Below the pieces are notes generated by a model. That model was given only the letters and a program-made list of their open reading frames with translations. It ran no database searches and had not been told where the DNA came from. A program made the position numbers and the translations under genes. DNA of 16,871 nt from AC-32 sp035473395 (GTDB taxonomy: Bacteria > Actinomycetota > Thermoleophilia > Gaiellales > Gaiellaceae), in the NCBI GenBank assembly GCA_035473395.1, contig DATIOF010000057.1, positions 1 to 16,871 of the forward strand. The letters are read 5' to 3'. The first letter of the stretch is position 1, and each line of letters starts with the position of its first letter. Positions 1 through 6,699 of this stretch are shown piece by piece.

Positions 1-181
1 AAGGTGGTCTAGCCACCCGTTTAGCTAGCATTCGCCGCCGTAGCCCAGCCCGTCGCACTCCCGCGCCGGCCTCGCTCGAACCACGCCCGTGCAGGATCCG
101 GACATCCTTCACACAGACACGACAACAGCGGTTCTCGACCACGAGCCCGCGGAGCCGTCGCCTGCGCCTTCGAGCTCGGCG
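1..181 (+). other. region upstream of ftsE, possible promoter and unused N-terminal extension
   Basis: No complete gene is visible here. The first bases hold a small inverted repeat (GGTGG-TCTAG-CCACC, 3-17) with a TAG inside it, which could be the tail or terminator of an upstream gene cut by the window. TAGCAT at 26-31 fits TANNNT and could be a -10 box; no good -35 is seen. The ftsE frame is open from a GTG at 89, which would add 31 residues rich in Asp, Thr, Pro and Ser before the usual FtsE start. Neither GTG 89 nor ATG 182 has a clear Shine-Dalgarno sequence. Confidence 0.3.
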
Positions 182-865
182 ATGGTCACGTTCGAGAACG
201 TGACGAAGATCTACGAGCCTGACGTCGCCGCCCTGCAGGACGTCTCGTTCGGGATCGACAAGGGGGAGTTCGTCTTCATCGTCGGCGCCTCGGGCTCGGG
301 CAAGTCGACGGTCATCCGGCTCGTGCTGAAGGAGCTCGAGCCGACGCACGGCAAGATCGTCGTCGGCGGCCGCGACCTCGGCCGGCTGAAGCGCAACAAG
401 GTGCCGCTGCTGCGGCGCAACGTCGGCTGCGTCTTCCAGGACTTCAAACTGCTGCCGAACCGCACCGCCGCCGAGAACGTCGCCTACGCGCTCAAGGTGC
501 AGGGCGAGAACTCGACCAACATCCGCCGCAAGGTGCCCGAGGTGCTGAACATGGTCGGCCTGACGCACAAGATGTCGTCCCTCCCCGACGAGCTCTCCGG
601 CGGCGAGCAGCAGCGCGTCTCGATCGCGCGCGCGTTCGTCAACCATCCGCCGCTGCTGATCTGCGACGAGCCCACGGGCAACCTCGACCCCGACACGAGC
701 GTCGGGATCATGCAGCTGCTTTACCGGATCAACCGCTCGGGTACGACGATCCTGATGGCCACGCACGACCGCGAGATGGTCGACAAGATGCGTAAGCGCG
801 TGATCGCGCTCGAGGGCGGCAGGCTCCTCCGCGACGAGCGCCGCGGCGGGTACACGACCGAATGA
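182..865 (+). CDS. ftsE: cell division ATP-binding protein FtsE
   Basis: This is the ABC-type ATPase that works on the cytoplasmic face of the membrane with FtsX, coupling ATP hydrolysis at the divisome to activation of cell-wall hydrolases outside. From ATG 182 it has 227 residues, the normal FtsE length, and opens with MVTFENVTKIY, as the family does. Visible motifs are Walker A GASGSGKST (35-43), Q-loop Gln86, signature LSGGEQQR (138-145), Walker B LLICDEPTGNLDP (158-170, catalytic Glu163) and switch His195 in MATHD. A GTG at 89 would give a 258-residue form with a disordered extension; I prefer 182 by family length. The stop overlaps the ftsX start in ATGA, so the two are translationally coupled. 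LolD/MacB-type ATPases are related, but the FtsX partner settles the call. Confidence 0.95.
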   Translation: MVTFENVTKIYEPDVAALQDVSFGIDKGEFVFIVGASGSGKSTVIRLVLKELEPTHGKIVVGGRDLGRLKRNKVPLLRRNVGCVFQDFKLLPNRTAAENVAYALKVQGENSTNIRRKVPEVLNMVGLTHKMSSLPDELSGGEQQRVSIARAFVNHPPLLICDEPTGNLDPDTSVGIMQLLYRINRSGTTILMATHDREMVDKMRKRVIALEGGRLLRDERRGGYTTE

Positions 866-1797
866 GCCGCTTCCGCGTCGTCGTCTCCGAGGCGATCCGC
901 TCGCTCGGGGCGAACCTCTCGACCACCTTCGCCGCGACGACCACGGTCCTGATCGGCATGTTCATGCTCGGCCTCGTGGTCGGCCTGGGCAGCTGGGCGC
1001 TCTCGCTCAGCGACCACTACAAGAAGCAGCTGCTCGTCAACGTCTACTTCTGCACCGACCTCCGTTGCCCGGGCGCCGGGGAGGCGACCAGCACGGACAT
1101 CAACAGGACTCGCGCGGCGCTCCAGGCCATGCCGCAGGTGAAGACGATCAACTTCATCTCGAAGACCCAGGCTCTCGAGCAGGAGCGCAAGAAGCATCCG
1201 GCGATGGTCAACAGCCTGCCGTACAACCCGTTCCCGAACGCCTTCAAGGTCTACCCGAAGCAGGCCGAGCAGATCGACACCATCGCGGCACAGCTCGGTA
1301 AGTCGAACCTGAAGGGGATCGAGAGCGTCTGCCCGCCGGCGCCGGGCTCGAAGGCGGCCAGCAGCGGCGCGGGGGAGAGCTGCAGCCGCATCTCGCACCG
1401 CGTGCTCTCGGTCGCGCGCTACTTATGGATCGTGGTGCTGATCGCCTTCATCGTCCTGCTCATCTCCTCGACCCTGCTCGTCGCGAACACGATCCGGCTC
1501 TCGATCTTCGCGCGGCGTCGGGAGATCGAGGTGATGAAGCTCGTCGGCGCGACGAACTGGTTCGTGCGCGGTCCCTTCATGATCGAAGGGCTGCTGGAAG
1601 GCCTCGGCGGCGCGGTGCTGGCGGTGATCCTGCTCGTGCTCGGGCGCGCGGTATTCATGCCGCAGATCCACCTGACGAACGCCTCCGACATCCACGCCTG
1701 GCCCTTCGGGCTGCACGTCCTGATCGTGCTCGGGACAGGTCTGGCCCTCGGCGCCTTGGGCTCCGGACTGACGATCCGCCGTTTCCTCCAGGTCTGA
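862..1797 (+). CDS. ftsX: cell division protein FtsX
   Basis: This is the membrane partner of FtsE. It transmits ATPase cycles to a periplasmic or extracellular peptidoglycan hydrolase. The 311-residue protein has the family layout: a cytoplasmic N-terminus, one membrane segment (about 27-50), a large extracellular loop (about 51-185), then three membrane segments (about 186-209, 240-262 and 283-304). The FtsX hallmark RRREIEVMKLVGATNWFVRGPF (218-239) follows the second membrane segment. The extracellular loop holds four cysteines, Cys64, Cys69, Cys157 and Cys174, spaced as two close pairs, so two small disulfide loops are possible. ATG 862 overlaps the ftsE stop. No peptidoglycan hydrolase gene follows directly, unlike in several other lineages, so the partner enzyme must be encoded elsewhere. 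Confidence 0.95.
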   Translation: MSRFRVVVSEAIRSLGANLSTTFAATTTVLIGMFMLGLVVGLGSWALSLSDHYKKQLLVNVYFCTDLRCPGAGEATSTDINRTRAALQAMPQVKTINFISKTQALEQERKKHPAMVNSLPYNPFPNAFKVYPKQAEQIDTIAAQLGKSNLKGIESVCPPAPGSKAASSGAGESCSRISHRVLSVARYLWIVVLIAFIVLLISSTLLVANTIRLSIFARRREIEVMKLVGATNWFVRGPFMIEGLLEGLGGAVLAVILLVLGRAVFMPQIHLTNASDIHAWPFGLHVLIVLGTGLALGALGSGLTIRRFLQV

Positions 1798-1855
1798 ACC
1801 AGTTCTCGTAGAGCTCGCCTCGCGAGGCAAGCACCTCGTCGGCGAGCCGTTCTTC

Positions 1856-3445
1856 GTGCCGGGCACGCCGCTCGCGCTCGACCGCCGCTCGGAGGGCGGG
1901 CCCGGCGACCTGGCCGTGGTGCGCAAGGGTCGAGGCCGTGCGCGCGTCGAGCGCGTGCTCGGGCCGGCCAGCTCGATCGAGGTCGTGCTCGAGGGGCTGC
2001 TCGTGGAGGAGGGCGAGCTGCACGGCTTCGAGCCGTACGACCCGCCCGCGATCGACACGTCCGGCCGGGTCGACCTGCGCGACCGGCTGGCGTTCACGAT
2101 CGACCCCGACACGGCCAAGGACTTCGACGACGCGCTGACCGTCGAGGAGGACCGGGCGTTCGTGCATATCGCCGACGTCTCGTGGTTCGTCGAGGCGGGC
2201 TCGCCGCTCGACCACGGGGCCGCCGAGCGGGCGTTCTCGGTCTACGTGCCGGGGCTCGTCTCGCCGATGCTGCCGCCCGAGCTCTCCGAAGAGCTGTGCT
2301 CCTTACGGCCGGACACCGACCGCCTCTGCGTGACGGTCGAGTTCCCGCTCGACGGCGGCGAGCCGTCCTTCTATCGCTCGGTGATCCGCAGCGCTGCTCG
2401 TCTGACCTACGGGCAGGCGGAGGCGATCCTCGCCGGCCGCGAACAGGCCGAGCCGACGCTGACCGAGGCGCTGCGACGCGCGGAGCGGCTGGCCCAGGAG
2501 CTGCGCGACCAGCGCTTCGGTCGGGGCGCACTCCGGGTCGAGAGCTCCGAGGTCGTGTTCGCCTTCGACGGCCAGGGCGGAGTCGAGCGCGCCTGGCGCG
2601 AGTCCGAGCCGCACGCGCACATGCTGGTCGAGGAGCTGATGATCCGTGCGAACGAGCTCGTCGCCGAGCTGCTCGCCGGCCGTCGGCGGGAGGCGCTCTA
2701 CCGCGTGCACGAGCCACCCGAGCCGCAGGCGGTCTCGCTCCTGCTCGCGCGACTCGCCGACCTCGGCATCCCGACGCCACCCACGCCCGAGCGCATCGGC
2801 CCATCGGACGCAGCGGCACTCGCCGGAGCCGCCAGCGAGCTCGTCGCCGACTACGTGAAGCGCTCCGGCCGCGGCCGCGAGGCGTTCACGCCGCTGGTGC
2901 TCCAGGCGCTCAAGCAGGCGCGCTACGACGCGGCGAACCTCGGTCACATGGGTCTCGCGAGCACGGCGTACTGCCACTTCACCTCGCCGATCCGCCGCTA
3001 CCCGGACCTGGTCGTCCACCGAGCGCTGCTGCGCGAGCTCGGCGTCTCGGAGGATCCGCTGCCCGAGGATCTCGCAACGAACGCCGAGCACGCTTCGGAG
3101 CGCGAGCGGCACGCGTCGAAGATCGAGTACCGCGCCGACGAGCTCTGTCTCGCGTGGCTGCTGGAAAAGCGGCTGTTCGAGCTCGGCTGGGAGGCGAGCT
3201 TCGAGGGCGAGATCACCGGCGTGATCCCGTCAGGCCTGTTCGCCCGCTTCGGCGATGTCTTCGAGGGCTACGTCCCCGCGCGGCGCCTGCCGGGCGACTA
3301 CTTCGAGCTGAACGAGCTCGCGACCGCGCTCGTCGGCCGCCGCGGGGGCAAAACGTACCGCCTCGGCGACCCGATCGAGGTTCGAGTCCGCGACATCCGC
3401 CGCGCGGAAGGCAAGGTCGAGCTCGAGCTCGCCCCCGATCGCTAA
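1856..3445 (+). CDS. RNase R/RNase II family 3'-5' exoribonuclease, short form
   Basis: A processive 3'-5' exoribonuclease of the RNB family, degrading RNA to nucleotides in the cytoplasm. From GTG 1856 it has 529 residues. The metal-binding aspartates have the exact family spacing (Asp83, Asp89, Asp91, Asp92 in IDPDTAKDFDDA), and the second hallmark SPIRRYPDL is at 377-385. A C-terminal S1 RNA-binding domain spans about 447-527. E. coli RNase R has about 813 residues and RNase II 644; here the N-terminal helix-turn-helix and most of the cold-shock domains are absent. The start is doubtful: the frame is open back to 1772 and the upstream codons (VLVELASRGKHLVGEPFF) look like real protein, yet contain no ATG, GTG or TTG, and GTG 1856 has no Shine-Dalgarno sequence. 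It lies 58 bases after ftsX and before smpB. The S1 domain and operon context favour an RNase R-like role. Confidence 0.9.
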   Translation: MPGTPLALDRRSEGGPGDLAVVRKGRGRARVERVLGPASSIEVVLEGLLVEEGELHGFEPYDPPAIDTSGRVDLRDRLAFTIDPDTAKDFDDALTVEEDRAFVHIADVSWFVEAGSPLDHGAAERAFSVYVPGLVSPMLPPELSEELCSLRPDTDRLCVTVEFPLDGGEPSFYRSVIRSAARLTYGQAEAILAGREQAEPTLTEALRRAERLAQELRDQRFGRGALRVESSEVVFAFDGQGGVERAWRESEPHAHMLVEELMIRANELVAELLAGRRREALYRVHEPPEPQAVSLLLARLADLGIPTPPTPERIGPSDAAALAGAASELVADYVKRSGRGREAFTPLVLQALKQARYDAANLGHMGLASTAYCHFTSPIRRYPDLVVHRALLRELGVSEDPLPEDLATNAEHASERERHASKIEYRADELCLAWLLEKRLFELGWEASFEGEITGVIPSGLFARFGDVFEGYVPARRLPGDYFELNELATALVGRRGGKTYRLGDPIEVRVRDIRRAEGKVELELAPDR

Positions 3446-3463
3446 AGGTTCACGCGCGCGCGG

Positions 3464-3481
3464 CCCCACCCATGGGTGGGG
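3464..3481. repeat. perfect 18-bp palindrome CCCCACCCATGGGTGGGG
   Basis: The sequence is fully self-complementary and lies 18 bases after the exonuclease stop and about 100 bases before smpB. In RNA it would fold as a 7-bp GC-rich stem with a CATG loop; in DNA it could bind a dimeric protein. No T-run follows, so it is not a classical intrinsic terminator. Confidence 0.6.
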
Positions 3482-3533
3482 ATCGGACCACCCGCCACCC
3501 GCAGTGAGCGTAGCGGCGAAAAGCGCGCACGTC

Positions 3534-3571
3534 TGTGACGCGGGTGTCACAAAACCGTGCCGACCTACAAT
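3534..3571 (+). promoter_or_regulatory. smpB promoter with overlapping dyad TGTGAC-N6-GTCACA
   Basis: TACAAT (3566-3571) is a near-consensus -10 box. GTGTCA (3544-3549), 16 bases upstream, is a possible -35 with 4 of 6 matches to TTGACA. A perfect inverted repeat, TGTGAC (3534-3539) and GTCACA (3546-3551), covers that -35, so a bound regulator would block or assist polymerase. The dyad resembles a CRP-type half-site pair, but the inner spacing between TGTGA and TCACA is 8, not the usual 6. The -10 box ends 7 bases before the smpB GTG, which predicts a leaderless transcript. Confidence 0.5.
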
Positions 3572-3578
3572 CGGCCGC

Positions 3579-4034
3579 GTGGCCGAGAAGCAGATCGCCG
3601 AGAACCGCCGGGCGCGGCATGACTACCACTTCCTCGATCGCGTCGAGGCGGGCCTCGTGCTCAACGGCAGCGAGGTCAAGTCGCTGCGCCAGGGGCACGC
3701 GGTGCTACAGCGCGCCTACGCCGACGCACGGAACGGCGAGCTCTGGCTCGTCGGCCTGCACATCCCGCCGTACGAGCAGGCCGCGGCCGACCCGCACGAT
3801 CCGGACCGCGACCGCAAGCTGCTGCTCCACCGCCGCGAGATCGACCGGCTCTCCGCCCAGGTCAGCGAGAAAGGCCTGACCGTCGTGCCGACTCGGCTCT
3901 ACTTCAAGGACGGCCGCGCCAAGGTCGAGTTGGCGCTGGCGCGCGGCAAGGAAGGCCGCGACAAGCGCCGCGACATCGCCGACCGCGAGTCGAAGCGCCG
4001 CATCGAGCGAGAGCTGAAGGCCCGGCGGCGCTAA
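3579..4034 (+). CDS. smpB: SsrA-binding protein SmpB
   Basis: SmpB binds the tRNA-like part of tmRNA and brings it to ribosomes stalled on broken messages, starting trans-translation. The 151-residue protein is full length and opens with the family sequence AEKQIAENRRARHDYHFLD. LNGSEVKSLRQG (28-39), the LYFKDGRAKVELAL core (107-120) and the basic C-terminal tail (about 122-151), which enters the mRNA channel, are all present. The frame is open upstream to 3504, but the extra 25 residues do not resemble SmpB. GTG 3579 is chosen from the family start and from the -10 box 7 bases before it. No Shine-Dalgarno sequence precedes it, in line with leaderless translation. Its partner RNA gene ssrA is in the same window at 10421. 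Confidence 0.96.
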   Translation: MAEKQIAENRRARHDYHFLDRVEAGLVLNGSEVKSLRQGHAVLQRAYADARNGELWLVGLHIPPYEQAAADPHDPDRDRKLLLHRREIDRLSAQVSEKGLTVVPTRLYFKDGRAKVELALARGKEGRDKRRDIADRESKRRIERELKARRR

Positions 4035-4035
4035 A

Positions 4036-4068
4036 CCCCGCCGCCGGCGCAAACGGCCGACGACGGGG
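4036..4068. terminator. hairpin between convergent smpB and hcp
   Basis: CCCCG (4036-4040) pairs with CGGGG (4064-4068). Inner CG and CGGC blocks also pair across two C-A mismatches, leaving a small A-rich loop. It starts right after the smpB stop and ends 12 bases before the hcp stop, so it can serve both strands. There is no T-run on either side, so termination by this hairpin alone is inference. Confidence 0.5.
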
Positions 4069-4079
4069 CTCCGAAAGGC

Positions 4080-4541
4080 CTAGCCGTTCTTGAAGACGTC
4101 GAAGTTGAACTCCGTCGTCTCGCCGGTCTTCTCCACCGTGTAGGAGAAGTTGATCATGCGGAAGTTGAGGCTGAACTGGTCGCTTGGGAGGTCGCCCGCC
4201 CCACCGTTCTGGTACGACGAGACAAGCACGTCCTCGAGCTTGATCTTCATGAACTCGAAGCCGTTGGCGCCTCCGCCCTTGCGGACGGTCAGCGTGGCCT
4301 TCTTGATGTGCTCCCCGGTCGCGCAGAACTTCGCGAGGAGCGGCGAGGCCTTGCTGATCGACGACGCGAAGTGCAGGTCCTGGAACGAGGCCTTGCCCTG
4401 TCCGCCTCCGCCGCCGCCGCCGCCGGTGCTGGTCTGAGTAAGCCCCCAGCTGAACGAGCTGATCTCGATCTCGTCCTTGTGGAACCGGTCGCTACTCTCG
4501 CCGGCGATCTCATCCATCTTCAGAAATGCATCGAACGCCAT
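4080..4541 (-). CDS. hcp: Hcp-family (type VI secretion tube) protein
   Basis: The 153-residue product matches Hcp in length and pattern. It opens with MAFDAFLKMDEIAGESSD, follows with IEISSFSWGLTQ (26-37), and has the closing beta strands FSLNFRMINFSYTVEKTGE (123-141). Hcp proteins form hexameric rings that stack into the inner tube of type VI secretion systems and also act as effectors or carriers. None of the other 13 components is in this window. Residues 40-47 are an eight-glycine run encoded by a GCC-rich tract. The start has a strong AGGAGGA Shine-Dalgarno sequence that overlaps the upstream gene's TAG stop, so the two are coupled. In this lineage the protein may be a stand-alone Hcp-like tube or part of another injection machine. 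Family call firm, function open. Confidence 0.85.
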   Translation of the reverse strand: MAFDAFLKMDEIAGESSDRFHKDEIEISSFSWGLTQTSTGGGGGGGGQGKASFQDLHFASSISKASPLLAKFCATGEHIKKATLTVRKGGGANGFEFMKIKLEDVLVSSYQNGGAGDLPSDQFSLNFRMINFSYTVEKTGETTEFNFDVFKNG

Positions 4542-4551
4542 TCGCGTCCTC

Positions 4552-5082
4552 CTATCGCGCGAGTGTCAGTTGGAATTCGGCCGTGCCGTTGCCGCCCAGC
4601 TCGCGTGCGTACTGGCGGGCGACGTAGCTGCCCGTCACGCCTGAGTAGCGTCCCGTGCCGCCGAGGACGACGAAGTGGCCGTCCGTCCCCCTGGTCGTCG
4701 CGCCGAGGCCGTGGATCGTGCCCTCGGCCAGGTGGAACGTGTGGATCTCGAGGCTGCCTGTATGAGCGAACGGCGAGTCGAGCGCGAGGTTCGCGGCCGT
4801 GAAGTGGCCGATCACGCTTCCGTTCCGCTTGTTGAGCAGCTGCGCGTAGCCCGTGTGCCGGTCACCCTTCGCGGGAACCTGGCCGGCCACACGGTCCGGT
4901 GCGTGCAGGTGGAGCTGCCGGGCGTACAGCCGCAGCGTCCAGGTTGACCCCTCGGGTCGCGTCGCGGCCGCAGCCGAATCCGGTCGTTTCACCGCGCCGA
5001 GGCCGACCGCCCCGAGCGCCACCACGAGCCCGCGTCCGAGCAGTCCTCGCCTCGACGACGAGGTGCTGTTGGGCTCCTCCAT
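4552..5082 (-). CDS. Tat-exported allene oxide cyclase/dirigent-like barrel protein
   Basis: This 176-residue protein has a twin-arginine signal: SRRGLLG at 10-16, a hydrophobic stretch (18-31) and an Ala-rich likely cleavage region near 37-40, so it is probably exported folded through Tat. The rest is beta-rich and ends with LGGTGRYSGVTGSYVARQ and NGTAEFQLTL, the pattern of the allene oxide cyclase/dirigent-like beta-barrel fold. An enzymatic activity cannot be read from this. ATG 5082 is preceded by the ideal AAGGAGGT (5094-5087), so I reject the longer frame from 5139. It is the first gene of a two-gene operon with hcp; its TAG stop sits inside the hcp Shine-Dalgarno sequence. A lipocalin-like binding role is the main alternative. 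Confidence 0.75.
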   Translation of the reverse strand: MEEPNSTSSSRRGLLGRGLVVALGAVGLGAVKRPDSAAAATRPEGSTWTLRLYARQLHLHAPDRVAGQVPAKGDRHTGYAQLLNKRNGSVIGHFTAANLALDSPFAHTGSLEIHTFHLAEGTIHGLGATTRGTDGHFVVLGGTGRYSGVTGSYVARQYARELGGNGTAEFQLTLAR

Positions 5083-5149
5083 GCTTACCTCCTTCGTGGA
5101 GACTGCCCGCGCCAGACCCGGCCCTAGTGAGCCTGTCACGAGTCACACG

Positions 5150-5178
5150 ACTCTAGAACCCGCGGGATGAGAGTTCAA
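5150..5178 (-). promoter_or_regulatory. sigma-A type promoter of the Tat protein-hcp operon
   Basis: Read on the minus strand, TTGAAC (5178-5173), a spacer of exactly 17 bases and TAGAGT (5155-5150) make the most canonical promoter in the window. Transcription should start near 5143, leaving a leader of about 60 bases with the AAGGAGGT ribosome site. Its -35 box lies where the -35 of the divergent methyltransferase promoter would be, so the two promoters overlap. Confidence 0.65.
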
Positions 5179-5198
5179 TAGCTTCGAGGAGCCTTTAC

Positions 5199-5204
5199 TA
5201 GAGT
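5199..5204 (+). promoter_or_regulatory. -10 box of methyltransferase gene, leaderless start
   Basis: TAGAGT fits the actinobacterial TANNNT -10 pattern and lies 7 bases before ATG 5212. It is identical to the -10 of the divergent operon. No clear -35 is seen. If used, the mRNA starts at or next to the A of ATG, which rules out the alternative GTG at 5203. A GAGGAG at 5186-5191 could otherwise serve that GTG at a long 11-base spacing. Confidence 0.45.
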
Positions 5205-5211
5205 GTCGCCA

Positions 5212-6699
5212 ATGACCGCCGAGGGCCCGCTGCGGCTGGACGACCGCGGTCTGATCGCGGAGCTGCGGGACGTGCTGCAGGCCGCCGGCTTCGACGGGGC
5301 CGGCGTGCAGGAGGCGCTCGGCACCTCGAGCGAGCTTCTGACCGGGTCGTACGAGATTCCGATCCGTGAGCGGCGCCTCGAAGGCCGGGAGCCGGTCGGA
5401 ACCCTGATCAAGCTGTTCGTGCTCGAGCAAGAGGTGCCCGCCGACGCCGCCAAGAAGGCGCTGGCGCCGCTCTCGCTCGAGCAGCTCACTGGCCTCGGAC
5501 TGCTGGAGGAGAGCGGCGGCAAGGTGCAGCGGCAGGTCCGGCTCGTGCCCCACGACGAGATCGTGATCGCCTCCGACCGGCGGATCGGGCCCGGTGCCGA
5601 CCGGCCCGACCATGTCGCCGGCGTCCACAACCCGTCGCTCACCCTTTCGCACCTGACGGTGCGCCGCCCGGTCGAATCCGCGCTCGACATGGGCGCCGGC
5701 TCGGGCGTGCAGTCGATCCTGGCCTCGCGTCACAGCGAGCGCGTCGTCGCCACCGACCTGAACGAGCGCGCGCTCAACTTCGCCGCCTTCAACGCGCTGC
5801 TGAACGACGCCGAGAACGTCGAAGTCCGGGCGGGCAGCTTCTACGAGCCGGTCGCCGGCGAGCGCTTCGAGCTGATCGCCACCAATCCGCCGTACGTGAT
5901 CTCGCCCGAATCGGCCTACCTCTTTCGCGACAGCGGCCTCGAGGGCGACAGCGTCTCGCGTGAAGTGGTGCGCGCCACGCCGGAGCACATGGCGGAGGGC
6001 GCCTTCGCCACCGTCCTCGTCAGCTGGGCTCAGCGGATCGGCGACGACTGGACGGAACCGCTGCGCCCGTGGCTCGAGGGCAGCGGCTGCGACGCGTGGC
6101 TGCTCCACCACGGCACGCACGACCCGCTGACCCACGCAGCGAACTGGAACAAGGAGTCCTACGTCACCGGCCCGGACGACCTGGGCGAGACGATCGACCG
6201 CTGGGTCGCCTACCTGGAGCGGCTCGGGATCGAGGGCGTCGCCTACGGCGCGATCATCCTGCGCCGCCGGAGCGGGGGAGCGAACTGGATCGCGGCCAAC
6301 GAGCTGCCGGTGACGCGCCTCAGGCCCACGAGCGACCACATCCTGCGGGTGTTCGAAGCCCAGGACTACCTCGCGGGGCTCGCGGACGAGCGAGAGCTGC
6401 TGGAGGGCACCTTCGCGCTCGCGCCGCACGACCTGCTCGAGCAGCGGGTCGAGTTCCAGAACAGGGGCTGGGTGGTCACGGAGGCAGCGGCGGTGCTGCA
6501 GGACGGCCTTGGCCTGCGAGCCGGCCTCGATCCGGTGACGCTCGAGCTGCTCACCGGCCTCGACGGCATGCGCAAGCTAAAGCGCGTCGTCGAGGAGCAG
6601 GCCCGTGCCCGCCAGATCGATCGCGGCGTGCTCGAGGGCGATGCGATCGGCCTCGTCCGCGGGATGCTCGGCGCCGGCTTCCTCAGCCGGAAGACCTGA
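5212..6699 (+). CDS. class I SAM-dependent methyltransferase with NPPY motif
   Basis: The 495-residue protein has a central Rossmann methyltransferase domain of the HemK/PrmC/MTS type. Motif I is DMGAGSG (159-165), the acidic residue closing strand 2 is in VVATDLNERAL, and NPPY is at 225-228. In known families NPPY enzymes methylate an amide or amino nitrogen (glutamine in release factors and ribosomal proteins, adenine in nucleic acids). A helical N-terminal part (1-120), with SLEQLTGLGLLEES, resembles a winged helix, and a long C-terminal part (about 345-495) also resembles helical substrate-binding modules; neither is needed in PrmC. The target is therefore unknown. GTG 5203 would add three residues. 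The last 17 bases overlap the 3' end of the convergent GNAT gene. Confidence 0.8.
   Translation: MTAEGPLRLDDRGLIAELRDVLQAAGFDGAGVQEALGTSSELLTGSYEIPIRERRLEGREPVGTLIKLFVLEQEVPADAAKKALAPLSLEQLTGLGLLEESGGKVQRQVRLVPHDEIVIASDRRIGPGADRPDHVAGVHNPSLTLSHLTVRRPVESALDMGAGSGVQSILASRHSERVVATDLNERALNFAAFNALLNDAENVEVRAGSFYEPVAGERFELIATNPPYVISPESAYLFRDSGLEGDSVSREVVRATPEHMAEGAFATVLVSWAQRIGDDWTEPLRPWLEGSGCDAWLLHHGTHDPLTHAANWNKESYVTGPDDLGETIDRWVAYLERLGIEGVAYGAIILRRRSGGANWIAANELPVTRLRPTSDHILRVFEAQDYLAGLADERELLEGTFALAPHDLLEQRVEFQNRGWVVTEAAAVLQDGLGLRAGLDPVTLELLTGLDGMRKLKRVVEEQARARQIDRGVLEGDAIGLVRGMLGAGFLSRKT

Noticed and set aside
2182..3507. 441-codon plus-strand frame inside the exonuclease gene
   Set aside because: Arg/Ala/Pro-rich out-of-frame shadow of a gene with all RNB catalytic residues.
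3534..3551. CRP binding site
   Set aside because: The half-sites look right, but the spacing is 8 rather than 6 between TGTGA and TCACA, and no CRP-type gene is in the window. Kept only as an unnamed dyad.
5143..6429. 428-codon minus-strand frame opposite the methyltransferase
   Set aside because: No family resemblance, composition typical of a shadow; the plus strand has clear SAM and NPPY motifs.
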